A stretch of 64,000 bases of DNA from J054 sp963850255 (lineage in GTDB: Bacteria; Pseudomonadota; Gammaproteobacteria; Steroidobacterales; GCA-2729495), in the NCBI GenBank assembly GCA_963850255.1, contig CAWKLL010000017.1:146534-210533 (forward strand), read 5' to 3'. Under the pieces are notes generated by a model. It was not told the DNA's origin. It did not search any database and saw nothing but the letters and a program-made list of their open reading frames with translations. The position numbers and the translations under genes are program-made. Below, piece after piece: positions 37,657-45,892 of the stretch. Each line of letters begins with the position of its first letter. The stretch's first letter is position 1.

Positions 37657-38102
37657 GTGAAGTTGAGGTCTATACAGATGGTGCCTGTCGGGGTAATCCC
37701 GGCCCGGGTGGCTGGGGTGCATTGATGCTGTATGGCGATCATCAGCGCGAAATTCACGGCGGTGAGCCGCATACCACCAACAATCGCATGGAGCTCACCG
37801 CGGCCATTGAGGCCTTGCGCACTCTGCGCCGACCTTGCCAGGTTCATCTGTATACCGACTCGGAATACCTGCGTCGCGGCATCACGGAATGGCTGCCCGG
37901 CTGGCGGCAGCGCGGCTGGAAGACGGCGGGTCGCAAACCGGTTAAAAATGCCGATTTGTGGATGGCCCTGGAAGATGCGGTGGGCGAGCACCAGATCGAC
38001 TGGCGCTGGGTAAAAGGTCACGCCGGCGATCCCGGCAATGAGCGCGCTGACGAGCTGGCCAACAAGGGCCTGGATGAAGCCTTGATACGGAGCGGGAGTT
38101 AA
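37653..38102 (+). CDS. rnhA: Ribonuclease HI
   Basis: 149 residues with the active-site carboxylates Asp9 (YTDGACRGNPG), Glu47 (NNRMELTA), Asp69 (YTDSEYL) and Asp133, plus His123 in KGHAGDPGNERAD. It removes RNA from RNA-DNA hybrids. It overlaps the upstream methyltransferase by ATGA and is followed by dnaQ 5 bp later on the same strand (in E. coli the two are divergent). Confidence 0.97.
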   Translation: MSEVEVYTDGACRGNPGPGGWGALMLYGDHQREIHGGEPHTTNNRMELTAAIEALRTLRRPCQVHLYTDSEYLRRGITEWLPGWRQRGWKTAGRKPVKNADLWMALEDAVGEHQIDWRWVKGHAGDPGNERADELANKGLDEALIRSGS

Positions 38103-38107
38103 GTTTT

Positions 38108-38816
38108 ATGCGGCAGGTAGTTCTGGATACCGAGACAACTGGTCTGGAAGTCGAGAAAGGGCATCGGATTATTGAGGTCGGCTGTGTAGAACTGGTCAAC
38201 CGGCGACGCAGCAAGCGTAGCTTCCATGTGTATATCAATCCGGAGCGTGATATCGACGCAGGTGCCGAGGAGGTACATGGAATTTCCAGCCAGATGTTGG
38301 CGGACAAGCCGCGATTTGGCGAAGTGCTGGAGGAATTCCTGGCGTTTGTGGACGGCGCCGAGCTGATTATTCACAACGCCGATTTCGACGTCGGTTTGTC
38401 AATCACGAGCTGAAGCTGGCAGGGCGCGAGATGCGCGTGCAGGATAGTTGCGTGTGCTCGATACGCTGACACTCGCGCGCCAGATGCATCCCGGCCAGCG
38501 CAACAGTCTGGATGCGCTGTGTAAGCGCTATCACGTGGATAACACCGGCCGGGAACTGCATGGCGCCTTGCTGGATGCGCAGCTGCTGTCGGATGTGTAC
38601 CTGGCCATGACAGGTGGTCAGGGCAGCTGTCGCTGGATGCCAGCAGTCAGCAGCGCGAGGCCGGGTCCGAGCAGGCGCAGCCGTTTAAACGCGACGGGCT
38701 TGCAGCTGCTGGTTCGGCAGGCCGACGAGCAGGAACTGCAGGCTCACCGGGAGTATCTGGCTATGCTCGAGCAGAGCTGCCCTGAGGGTCCCGTATGGCG
38801 GAAAATGGACGCCTGA
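38108..38816 (+). CDS. dnaQ: DNA polymerase III epsilon (proofreading) subunit, interrupted by two frameshifts
   Basis: A DEDDh exonuclease: VLDTETTG at the start, HNADFDVG at motif II and LHGALLDAQLL at motif III. The protein is spread over three frames. A missing T in the TTT at 38395-38397 shifts it before VNHELKLAGREMRVQD, and a second missing T at 38448-38449 shifts it before LRVLDTLTLARQ. Adding one T at each place gives a continuous protein of 236 residues, the expected length. It proofreads for DNA polymerase III. Both shifts are in T runs, suggesting sequencing error. Confidence 0.9.
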
Positions 38817-38894
38817 AGCGTCTCGTACACATGGTCAGGCACGATTTTGCGTACTAAACTTCGATCCGCCATTTAATCGGATAGCCAGCAGTTC

Positions 38895-39971
38895 ATGCAT
38901 AACAGCCTTAGCCGAGCCTTTGCCGAAAATTTCCTGGGCAATTCTCCCGATTGGTACAAGTTGACCATCATCGGGTTCCTGATCGTGAATCCGATTGTTT
39001 TTTACAGTCTGGGCAGTTTCGTGGCCGGCTGGCTGCTGGTAGCCGAGTTTATTTTTACCCTGGCCATGGCGCTGAAGTGCTACCCGCTGCAGCCCGGAGG
39101 GTTGCTGGCCATTCAGGCCGTGATTATCGGCATGACAACGCCGGATGCCGTTTATTACGAAGTCGAACACAACCTGCCGGTGATCTTGTTGTTGATGTTC
39201 ATGGTGGCCGGCATTTTCTTTCTCAAGGAAATGTTGTTGTTCGCCTTCACCAAGATTTTGCTTGGTGTACGTTCCAAATTATTGCTCTCGTTGTTGTTTT
39301 GTAGTGTCTCCGCCGTGCTGTCGGCTTTTCTGGATGCCCTGACTGTTACCGCCGTCGTTATCACCGTGGCCGAAGGATTCTATGCGGTCTATCACAAGGT
39401 CGCCTCGGGCAAGGGCTACGACACCAGCCATGACGCCTCGGATGATGAGCAGGTGGGCAGTATTAATCGCGATGACCTGGATCGCTTTCGCGGTTTCCTG
39501 CGGAATCTGATGATGCACGCGGCTGTGGGCACGGCGCTGGGTGGTGTCATGACATTGGTCGGTGAGCCGCAGAATCTGCTGATCGCCAAGGAGGCCGGCT
39601 GGGAATTCACAGAGTTTTTCCTGCGTATGGCGCCGGTATCCATACCGGTGTTTTTTGTCGGTCTGCTTACCTGCGCAGCGCTCGAGCTAACCGGATGGTT
39701 TGGATATGGTGTCGATTTGCGACCCGGCGTACGCGCCGTACTGGAAGAATATGATCGCTTCGAGACCGAACGCCGGACCGTCAAGGACAGGGCTGTAATC
39801 ATCGCTCAGGCCGCTGCCGCTGTCCTGCTGGTGTTTGCGCTGGGCAATCACGTTGCCGAGGTCGGCGTCATTGGCCTGATGATTATTGTGCTGGCAACCG
39901 CTTTCACCGGCGTGATCGAGGAGAAACGTATTGGCCACGCTTTCGAGGAGGCATTGCCATTTACCGCGTTG
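38895..39971 (+). CDS. nhaB: Na+/H+ antiporter NhaB, C-terminal third missing at the junction
   Basis: About 359 NhaB-like residues: a typical start (NSLSRAFAENFLGNSPDWYK), NPIVF, GMTTPDAVYYEVEHNLPVILLLMFMVAGI and VGEPQNLLIAKEAGWEF, ending at EEALPFTAL. Full-length NhaB is a little over 500 residues, so roughly 150 residues and several membrane helices are lost. After 39,971 the frame reads 19 unrelated residues before a stop at 40,031. The sequence that replaces the missing part belongs to another gene of a different genome type. Confidence 0.93.
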
Positions 39972-39990
39972 CGATGCAAAAACGCCAGAC
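39955..39990. other. Junction between two unrelated genomes
   Basis: NhaB homology in a G+C-rich gammaproteobacterial context stops at about 39,971. The next recognisable codon, ATG at 39,974, begins a Desulfobacterota-type gene in A+T-richer DNA. No insertion sequence, tRNA, direct repeat or integrase lies at the boundary, so I see no mobile-element mechanism. A chimeric assembly join is most likely. Confidence 0.8.
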
Positions 39991-40513
39991 CTTCAGCCCC
40001 AAGCAAATTAAAATCGTCAACAACGCCGTAGCCATGGCTGAAGAGCTTGTCAGCAATCATTATAAGATGTCTGCCAGTCAATGGCTCGGCCCGCGATACG
40101 ATGTCAGGACCCTGGCAGAGCTGGTCAATGAGGAAATCATAGACGGCCCGTTTGCGCAAATTATTCGTTACAGGGGACGACGCAGAAATACGTCATTGGG
40201 ATCGGCAACCTATGATTTTTATAAAATCTGCCTGCAGGATCACACCATCCAGTCGACGTTGGAGGGCACACCGGATATTGAGCTGTTTCCTTTTTCTCTT
40301 TACATCATCACCCACGAATTAATCCACATCGTGCGGTTCAGCAAATTTCTTCAAAGCTTCGATGCTTCCAGTGAAGAACGCATGGCTGAGGAAAAGCGGG
40401 TCCACCACCGGACTCATGATATTTTGCACCTTGTCCAAATTGAAGGTCTATCAAAGGTCCTGGAATTTTACAACGATTGGCGCGTACCGTATGAGGATTT
40501 GCGCAATCCCTGA
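39974..40513 (+). CDS. Conserved hypothetical protein with HExxH motif, possibly 5'-truncated
   Basis: 179 residues from ATG 39974. The middle carries THELIHIVRF, an HExxH zinc-metalloprotease-type motif, and conserved-looking segments MSASQWLGPRYDVRTLAELV and YDFYKICLQDH. I recognise the pattern as one seen in Desulfobacterota but know of no assigned function. No ribosome-binding site is visible because the upstream DNA is the nhaB fragment; the native start may lie beyond the junction and be lost. A protease role would be only a guess from the motif. Confidence 0.7.
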   Translation: MQKRQTFSPKQIKIVNNAVAMAEELVSNHYKMSASQWLGPRYDVRTLAELVNEEIIDGPFAQIIRYRGRRRNTSLGSATYDFYKICLQDHTIQSTLEGTPDIELFPFSLYIITHELIHIVRFSKFLQSFDASSEERMAEEKRVHHRTHDILHLVQIEGLSKVLEFYNDWRVPYEDLRNP

Positions 40514-40540
40514 TGGAAATTGAATGGATGGAAATTGAAT
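40512..40540. repeat. Tandem duplication of a 14-bp unit
   Basis: GATGGAAATTGAAT occurs at 40512-40525 and again at 40527-40540, one base apart. The first copy begins in the stop codon of the upstream gene. Confidence 0.8.
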
Positions 40541-40541
40541 C

Positions 40542-40571
40542 TTGACAATCCGATGTTACTGACTATATATT
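40542..40571 (+). promoter_or_regulatory. Strong sigma-70 promoter for the FmdB-like gene
   Basis: A perfect -35 TTGACA (40542-40547), an 18-bp spacer and a -10 TATATT (40566-40571) stand about 60 bp upstream of the start codon. Confidence 0.65.
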
Positions 40572-40631
40572 GACCAGCTAACGTCGGATCCGGGTTTAAA
40601 GGGACGTTAAAAATAATGGAGATGTTTCAAA

Positions 40632-40928
40632 ATGCCGATCTACGAATATGAATGCACCAAATGCGGCAACATTGAGGAAGCGCTGCAAAAATTTTCAGAT
40701 AAGCCCCTCACCAAATGCAACCACTGCTCGGGTAAACTCCACAAACTCGTATCCCAGAGCACCTTTCACCTAAAAGGTACCGGCTGGTATGTAACCGATT
40801 ATGCCGACAAGTCCAAAAAATCCACCAAGTCTTCTCAAAAAAAGACTGAAGAGAGCAAATCAGTTCAGACAAAATCAGCCGACACCGACGCAGGCACCAA
40901 AAAGCAGTCCAGCGACAAATCCACCTGA
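40632..40928 (+). CDS. FmdB-family zinc-ribbon protein
   Basis: 98 residues. The N-terminal FmdB domain MPIYEYECTKCG...CNHC forms a zinc ribbon with two CxxC pairs. A Lys/Ser/Thr-rich tail of about 35 residues follows. FmdB-type ribbons are named for a putative regulator of formamidase genes, but most members are uncharacterised, so a regulatory role is not established. Confidence 0.88.
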   Translation: MPIYEYECTKCGNIEEALQKFSDKPLTKCNHCSGKLHKLVSQSTFHLKGTGWYVTDYADKSKKSTKSSQKKTEESKSVQTKSADTDAGTKKQSSDKST

Positions 40929-41231
40929 TTCAGCCGATTCAAAAAATGTTAGATGACTCTTTTTTGACGAGAGTTTAATCGTCATATGAGTTTTTTTGTG
41001 TCTTCGTGTCTTAGTGGCTGAACTTTTAGAAAATTTTTTAAAATTCCTCGCTTTATCTCTTTACAATCAAGAAAGTATGATTACACTTTCAAACAAATTA
41101 ATTCCTACGAAAAAAAACTTGCCTAACATTTTAATATAATAACCATATTTAAAACATAAGCTGAATTCGAAAGGGGGTGGAGACAACGACCGCTTCGTGC
41201 AGCGGAAGGACTTACTTTTTGAGAATCAAAC
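40929..41231. other. Gene-free leader region upstream of groESL
   Basis: About 300 bp with no supported gene. It holds a GTGTCTTCGTGTCTTAGTGG repeat-like motif near 40,998, an A+T-rich zone with TATAAT near 41,142, an SD-like AGGGGGTGGAG near 41,172 not followed by a start codon, and a small hairpin (CCGCT loop AGCGG, about 41,192-41,207). No CIRCE element (TTAGCACTC inverted repeat) for HrcA control is present. Confidence 0.55.
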
Positions 41232-41285
41232 ATGAGTGCTACAACTACAGAAAAAAATTTTGTTAATGTAAAAGGAGATTTTTAA
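41232..41285 (+). CDS. Possible 17-codon leader peptide before groES
   Basis: An ATG at 41232 opens 17 codons (MSATTTEKNFVNVKGDF) ending in TAA at 41283-41285, 2 bp before the groES ATG. The groES ribosome-binding site AAAGGAG lies inside its last codons, so reading it would move ribosomes through that site. Its own ribosome-binding site is weak. It may be a chance open frame. Confidence 0.3.
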   Translation: MSATTTEKNFVNVKGDF

Positions 41286-41287
41286 CC

Positions 41288-41575
41288 ATGAAATTGAGAC
41301 CATTACAGGATCGAATTCTAGTCCAACGCGTTGAAGAAGAAACAACCACCAAAGGCGGCATTATCATTCCGGACACGGCCAAGGAAAAACCTGCAGAGGG
41401 AAAAGTGACGGCCGTCGGTAACGGCAAGGTTGGTGAAGACGGAAAAAGGATCGCGCTCGAGGTTAAAAAAGGTGATCGGATTCTTTTCGGTAAATACTCC
41501 GGCACCGAGGTAAAAATCAGTGGTGAAGAATACTTGATCATGCGCGAAGACGACGTGCTTGGCATAATTGACTAA
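41288..41575 (+). CDS. groES: Co-chaperonin GroES
   Basis: 95 residues with the GroES start MKLRPLQDRILVQRVEEE, the mobile loop ETTTKGGIIIPDTAKEKP, and a C-terminal EEYLIMREDDVLGII. It caps GroEL. A strong ribosome-binding site AAAGGAG is present, and groEL follows 29 bp later. Confidence 0.97.
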   Translation: MKLRPLQDRILVQRVEEETTTKGGIIIPDTAKEKPAEGKVTAVGNGKVGEDGKRIALEVKKGDRILFGKYSGTEVKISGEEYLIMREDDVLGIID

Positions 41576-41604
41576 ATAATAGATTTTAAGGAGGATATAT
41601 CAAG

Positions 41605-43263
41605 ATGAGTAAATTGATTAAATATGACATGAAAGCCCGAGAGGCGATGCTGAACGGGGTTAGAACTCTAGCAGATGCGGTGGTGGTAACTTTAGGTCCT
41701 AAAGGGAGAAATGTCGTTCTGGATAAATCCTGGGGCTCTCCGACGGTCACCAAAGACGGTGTCACGGTCGCAAAAGAAATTGAACTGGAAGATAAGTTCG
41801 AAAATATGGGTGCCCAGATGGTCAAGGAAGTCGCCAGCAAAACAAGCGATATGGCCGGTGACGGAACCACCACGGCCACCATTCTGGCACGTTCAATATA
41901 TGAAGAAGGACAAAAGCTCGTTGCAGCCGGCAACAATCCCATGGCCATCAAGCGCGGCATTGATGCGGCCGTCGAGGTGGTCGTAAAAGAGCTTCAAAAC
42001 ATGAGCAAAGCCACCAAGGATCAGCGTGAAATTGCTCAGGTCGGCACCATTTCGGCCAACAATGATACGACCATCGGAAATATTATCGCCGAAGCCATGA
42101 ATAAAGTCGGCAAAGAAGGCGTCATCACCGTGGAAGAAGCCAAGAGCATGGACACGACCCTCGAAGTTGTGGAAGGCATGCAGTTTGACCGCGGCTATCT
42201 CTCACCTTATTTTGTAACCGATCCGGAAAAAATGGTAGCTTCCCTGGATGATCCCTACATTCTGATCAACGAGAAAAAAATCAGCAACATGAAGGACCTT
42301 CTTCCGATCCTCGAGCAAGTCGCCAAAATGGGCAAACCGCTGATGATCATCGCGGAAGATGTCGATGGCGAAGCCCTGGCGACCCTGGTGGTCAACAAAC
42401 TCAGAGGCACCCTGAACGTCGCTGCGGTGAAAGCCCCCGGTTTCGGCGATCGCAGAAAAGCCATGCTGGAAGATATTGCCATTTTGACCGGTGGACAGGT
42501 GGTTTCTGAAGATCTTGGAATCAAGCTGGAAAACCTGACGGTTCAGGATCTAGGAAAAGCCAAACGCATCAGTATCGACAAGGACAACACGACCGTCATC
42601 GATGGTGCCGGATCGCGCTCAGCCCTTGAAGGCCGGGTAAAACAAATTCGAGCCCAGATTGATGAGACGACCTCCGATTATGATCGTGAAAAATTGCAGG
42701 AGCGACTCGCCAAACTGATCGGCGGCGTGGCGGTTATCAATGTCGGCGCAGCCACCGAGACCGAAATGAAGGAGAAGAAGGCGCGCGTTGAAGATGCTTT
42801 GAACGCGACCCGGGCGGCGGTTGAAGAAGGTATTGTGCCCGGTGGCGGTGTCGCCCTGGTGCGTAGTCTGGATGCCCTGAGCAAACTTAGAATCAAAGCG
42901 GATCAGAAACTGGGTGTTAAAGTCGTTATGCGTGCCATCGAAGAGCCGCTGCGTCAGATTGCCAACAATGCCGGTTTAGAGGGATCTGTTGTCATCGACA
43001 AAGTTAAAAATGAAAAAGGCTCGTACGGCTATAATGCCGCCACAGATGACTATGAAGATCTTCTGAAGGCCGGTGTCCTGGATCCCACCAAGGTGGTTCG
43101 TCTGGCCCTGCAAAATGCAGCCAGTGTGGCGTCATTGATGCTGACAACCCAAGCCATGGTGGCGGATAAACCGGAAGAAAAACAAGACGCAATGCCTGGC
43201 GGAGCTCCCGGAATGGGCGGCGGCGGCATGGGCGGAATGGGTGGAATGGGTGGAATGATGTAA
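41605..43263 (+). CDS. groEL: Chaperonin GroEL
   Basis: 552 residues, full length. It has the ATP-binding motif GDGTTTATILA, the conserved apical domain and the GGM-rich C-terminal tail (GMGGGGMGGMGG). GGAGG precedes the start. It forms the double-ring folding chamber with GroES. Confidence 0.98.
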   Translation: MSKLIKYDMKAREAMLNGVRTLADAVVVTLGPKGRNVVLDKSWGSPTVTKDGVTVAKEIELEDKFENMGAQMVKEVASKTSDMAGDGTTTATILARSIYEEGQKLVAAGNNPMAIKRGIDAAVEVVVKELQNMSKATKDQREIAQVGTISANNDTTIGNIIAEAMNKVGKEGVITVEEAKSMDTTLEVVEGMQFDRGYLSPYFVTDPEKMVASLDDPYILINEKKISNMKDLLPILEQVAKMGKPLMIIAEDVDGEALATLVVNKLRGTLNVAAVKAPGFGDRRKAMLEDIAILTGGQVVSEDLGIKLENLTVQDLGKAKRISIDKDNTTVIDGAGSRSALEGRVKQIRAQIDETTSDYDREKLQERLAKLIGGVAVINVGAATETEMKEKKARVEDALNATRAAVEEGIVPGGGVALVRSLDALSKLRIKADQKLGVKVVMRAIEEPLRQIANNAGLEGSVVIDKVKNEKGSYGYNAATDDYEDLLKAGVLDPTKVVRLALQNAASVASLMLTTQAMVADKPEEKQDAMPGGAPGMGGGGMGGMGGMGGMM

Positions 43264-43293
43264 TCACCCCGTCTATCGACGATAATTAGCAAA

Positions 43294-43335
43294 AAGCCCT
43301 TACAGTATGTTCGCATACGGTAAGGGCTTTTTTTT
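43294..43335 (+). terminator. Rho-independent terminator of groESL
   Basis: The stem AAGCCCTTAC-GTATG closes on a TTCG tetraloop with CATAC-GTAAGGGCTT (one internal mismatch) and is followed by eight T. Confidence 0.93.
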
Positions 43336-43511
43336 GGCACTCAGAGCCTTGAATAACCGAATATCAGGCTATTTAGCCCCCAATGCACTCTCCAATCAGA
43401 ATCGATGATGGATGGTCGAAAAATTTGACAATCCAGTGATAATCAAGTAATCTTATTAGATAAAAAACAAATTTTTTTGACTTTAACTGCAACAAAAAAC
43501 CGGAGTATCTG

Positions 43512-44609
43512 ATGAAAATAAAAACACGCATCTTATCCATCTTGATTTTATTCATCTTTCTGCTCATGCCGGCCTTTCCCGGGTCTCAAGCGGCAGCACA
43601 GGATCAGCAAACCGTTAAATACGAAACCGGATTCTACTATACCGTACAAAAGGGCGACACCCTTTGGGATCTGTCACAAAAGTTTTCCGATACACCCTGG
43701 CAATGGCCGGAAATGTGGAAAGAAAACAGCCAGATCGCCAATCCCCACCTCATTTATCCAGGACAGCGCATCCGACTGTATCGGCGCCGGGGTGCTCAAG
43801 GATATGGTGAAATAGCGCCCACTGGACAAAAGACTTCCACTGGCCAAAAGGCTTCCACCGGCCAAAAGGCTTCCACCAAGGACAAGACGGTTGCGGATAA
43901 TCCCGAGTTGACGAACATGCTGCACTTCCACTACGCTGCCTTGGATCGGGTGGGTTTCATTCGTAAAGACCCCATTCAATCCCAGGGTAGCATCTTTAAA
44001 GTGGATGGGAATAAGGAGATGATCAGCACGGGAGATCTGGTATACATCCGGCCGGGAGATGACGCTTCACTCGTAAAAGGTAGCAAACTTACCATCTACC
44101 GGACATTAAGGCCGATCAAGGCCAGGCAGACCAACGAGTTCATAGGCATCCAGCACTATCTGACGGGTGCGGTGGAAATCACCATTGTGCGGCCTGATTT
44201 TGTTCTGGGAAGAATTGTTGCCGCTTACCGGCCCATTAAAGTTGGCGACCTACTCATGCCGTATTATCGACGCCTGCCGCAGATTGGAATGCAACAAAGT
44301 CCGGAGGGCCTCGAGGGTCATATTATCGAGTCCGAGGAACACCGCGAAATGTTCGGTGAAACCGACATTGCGTTTATCGACAAAGGCGAACAGGAAGGGG
44401 TCAGAACCGGTCAATTGTATTGGATTTTTAAACAGGAAAAATATCAAATCAATCCCGAGGATAAAAATGAAACCACGCTGACGCCGGTCCTATTAGGTGA
44501 GCTACTCGTGCTTCACACTGAAAAGACAACTGCTACGGTGATGATCACCGACTCTCTCAGGGCGATTGAGGCGGGAACCAAAATCATTACTCCGTTTAAA
44601 TTAGAATAG
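43512..44609 (+). CDS. Secreted LysM-domain envelope protein
   Basis: 365 residues. A signal peptide is followed by one LysM domain (about 45-92: YTVQKGDTLWDLSQKFSDTP to NPHLIYPGQRIRLY), which binds peptidoglycan. A short low-complexity linker contains three TGQKxS units (about residues 102-117), then a conserved region of about 240 residues of unknown fold. Similar LysM proteins are common in Desulfobacterota. It is probably periplasmic; no catalytic motif is seen. Confidence 0.85.
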   Translation: MKIKTRILSILILFIFLLMPAFPGSQAAAQDQQTVKYETGFYYTVQKGDTLWDLSQKFSDTPWQWPEMWKENSQIANPHLIYPGQRIRLYRRRGAQGYGEIAPTGQKTSTGQKASTGQKASTKDKTVADNPELTNMLHFHYAALDRVGFIRKDPIQSQGSIFKVDGNKEMISTGDLVYIRPGDDASLVKGSKLTIYRTLRPIKARQTNEFIGIQHYLTGAVEITIVRPDFVLGRIVAAYRPIKVGDLLMPYYRRLPQIGMQQSPEGLEGHIIESEEHREMFGETDIAFIDKGEQEGVRTGQLYWIFKQEKYQINPEDKNETTLTPVLLGELLVLHTEKTTATVMITDSLRAIEAGTKIITPFKLE

Positions 44610-44630
44610 AAGACGAGGCACTGAAAATAA

Positions 44631-44668
44631 AACGCCAATTCCGTTTCTGTTGGGATTGGCGTTTTTTT
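44631..44668. terminator. Bidirectional terminator between the LysM gene and purQ
   Basis: AACGCCAATTCC pairs with GGGATTGGCGTT (near-perfect) and is followed by seven T on the plus strand. On the minus strand it is followed by TTTTATTTT, so it may also end the purL-purQ transcript. Confidence 0.88.
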
Positions 44669-44795
44669 GTTGGCCACAAGGTATAAAAAATTGCTGAAAC
44701 CTGTCGCAGATTCGGTCTAAAGCGAACCGGAAGCGGGGAACACCGAAAACCTTAGGTTCTCTTACAGGATGTTGTCAGATAAAACCTGATAAGCC

Positions 44796-45611
44796 CTACT
44801 TGCGGAGAAAATCAACGGCATTCTGCAGGAACTGAATACCAACTGGCAGAGCGGTATGCGGGGAGACGCCGCGGCGCTTGGCGGTTTCTTTGCGACGCGT
44901 CCAATCGGGATGATTGGTCCAGTGGTTGTAACCTTCCGGATGCGGCATCAGGCCGAAGATCCGCCCGGTGGGGTCGCAAATACCGGCAATATCGCTTATC
45001 GAGCCATTGGGGTTGAAAGGAAAACGACCGCGAGCGAGTTCACCATCGGGCAGGGCATATTGAATGGCCACCTGGTTATTTTCCCAAAGTTCAGTCAGGG
45101 TGCTATCGTCTGTATAGAACTTTCCTTCACCATGGCGTACCGGGAGTTCCGCCAGATCGATTCCCCGGGTGAAAATACAGGCAGATGCCGGATTCACTTT
45201 AAGGGTGACCCATTGGTCTCTGAAATTTCCGCAGTCATTATAGGTAAGTGCCACCGATCGACGTTGATAGTTGCGCCCCAAGCCCGGTAGCAGACCCAGA
45301 TTGACCAGAGATTGGAATCCGTTGCAAATCCCCAGAACAAGATTGCCATTTTCAACAAATTCAATAATCTGACCGCCGATGTTAGTCTTCAGCCGGACGG
45401 CTTGAATAACGCCGGCACCATGATCGTCACCCCAGCTGAAGCCCCCTATAAACACAAGCATCTGAAAGTTTTTAAGGTTGATCGAGCCGTCTATAAGGGA
45501 ATTGATATGAATCCGCGCAGCATCGGCACCGGCCAGTTCTAAGGCATAGGCCGTCTCATGATCACAGTTTAATCCATAACCGGTCAGCACCAGCGCCTTG
45601 ATATCACCCAA
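44796..45611 (-). CDS. purQ: Phosphoribosylformylglycinamidine synthase glutaminase subunit PurQ
   Basis: 271 residues of the class I glutamine amidotransferase family. The nucleophile cysteine is in LGICNGFQSLVNLGLLPG; the catalytic His and Glu are in the C-terminal FGLMPHPEGYNHW. It supplies ammonia to PurL for formylglycinamidine ribotide synthesis. It is downstream of purL on the minus strand, separated by a repeat-rich spacer. Confidence 0.94.
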   Translation of the reverse strand: MGDIKALVLTGYGLNCDHETAYALELAGADAARIHINSLIDGSINLKNFQMLVFIGGFSWGDDHGAGVIQAVRLKTNIGGQIIEFVENGNLVLGICNGFQSLVNLGLLPGLGRNYQRRSVALTYNDCGNFRDQWVTLKVNPASACIFTRGIDLAELPVRHGEGKFYTDDSTLTELWENNQVAIQYALPDGELARGRFPFNPNGSISDIAGICDPTGRIFGLMPHPEGYNHWTNHPDWTRRKETAKRRGVSPHTALPVGIQFLQNAVDFLRK

Positions 45612-45631
45612 AAGAATTCCTCCAATTAAAG

Positions 45632-45892
45632 TCAGAAGACAGAAAACAGAGATCAGAAAACAGATACGGCAGAATAGAAACTATCTTAAACATGCTTTCT
45701 TATGAGATTTCATTGCCAAACAATTTATCAGGCCAGCGGCTGAGCTAATATAAGACTCCGCAAATCCGAAGTCTTTTTTTCTATCAAACTGGCCTCGGCG
45801 GCGCTCACATCTGTCTTCTGTCTGCCGTCATCCGTCTTCTGTCATCCGTCCTCTGTCATCTGTCGTCTGTTATCTGCCATCCGTCTTCTGTT
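45632..45892. repeat. Degenerate heptamer repeat with inverted arms between purL and purQ
   Basis: The right arm (about 45810-45892) is built of consecutive 7-bp units fitting YCYGTCN, for example TCTGTCT, TCCGTCT, TCTGTCA, TCCGTCC. It begins directly after the purL stop codon (reading the minus strand). The left arm (about 45632-45674) carries the same units inverted (CAGAAGACAGAAAACAGAGA). The two arms could pair as a long imperfect hairpin around about 135 bp of single-copy sequence. Confidence 0.75.

Noticed and set aside
38895..39971. nhaB as a genuine pseudogene of one organism
   Set aside because: The break coincides with a change of genome type over all following genes, so truncation by a contig join explains it better.
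41228..41245. CIRCE operator before groES
   Set aside because: Only a GAGTGCTA half-like stretch is present; the inverted partner TTAGCACTC is missing.
45810..45892. Possible CRISPR array
   Set aside because: Units are 7 bp with no spacers, and no cas genes are present. The same applies to the array at 50.1 kb.
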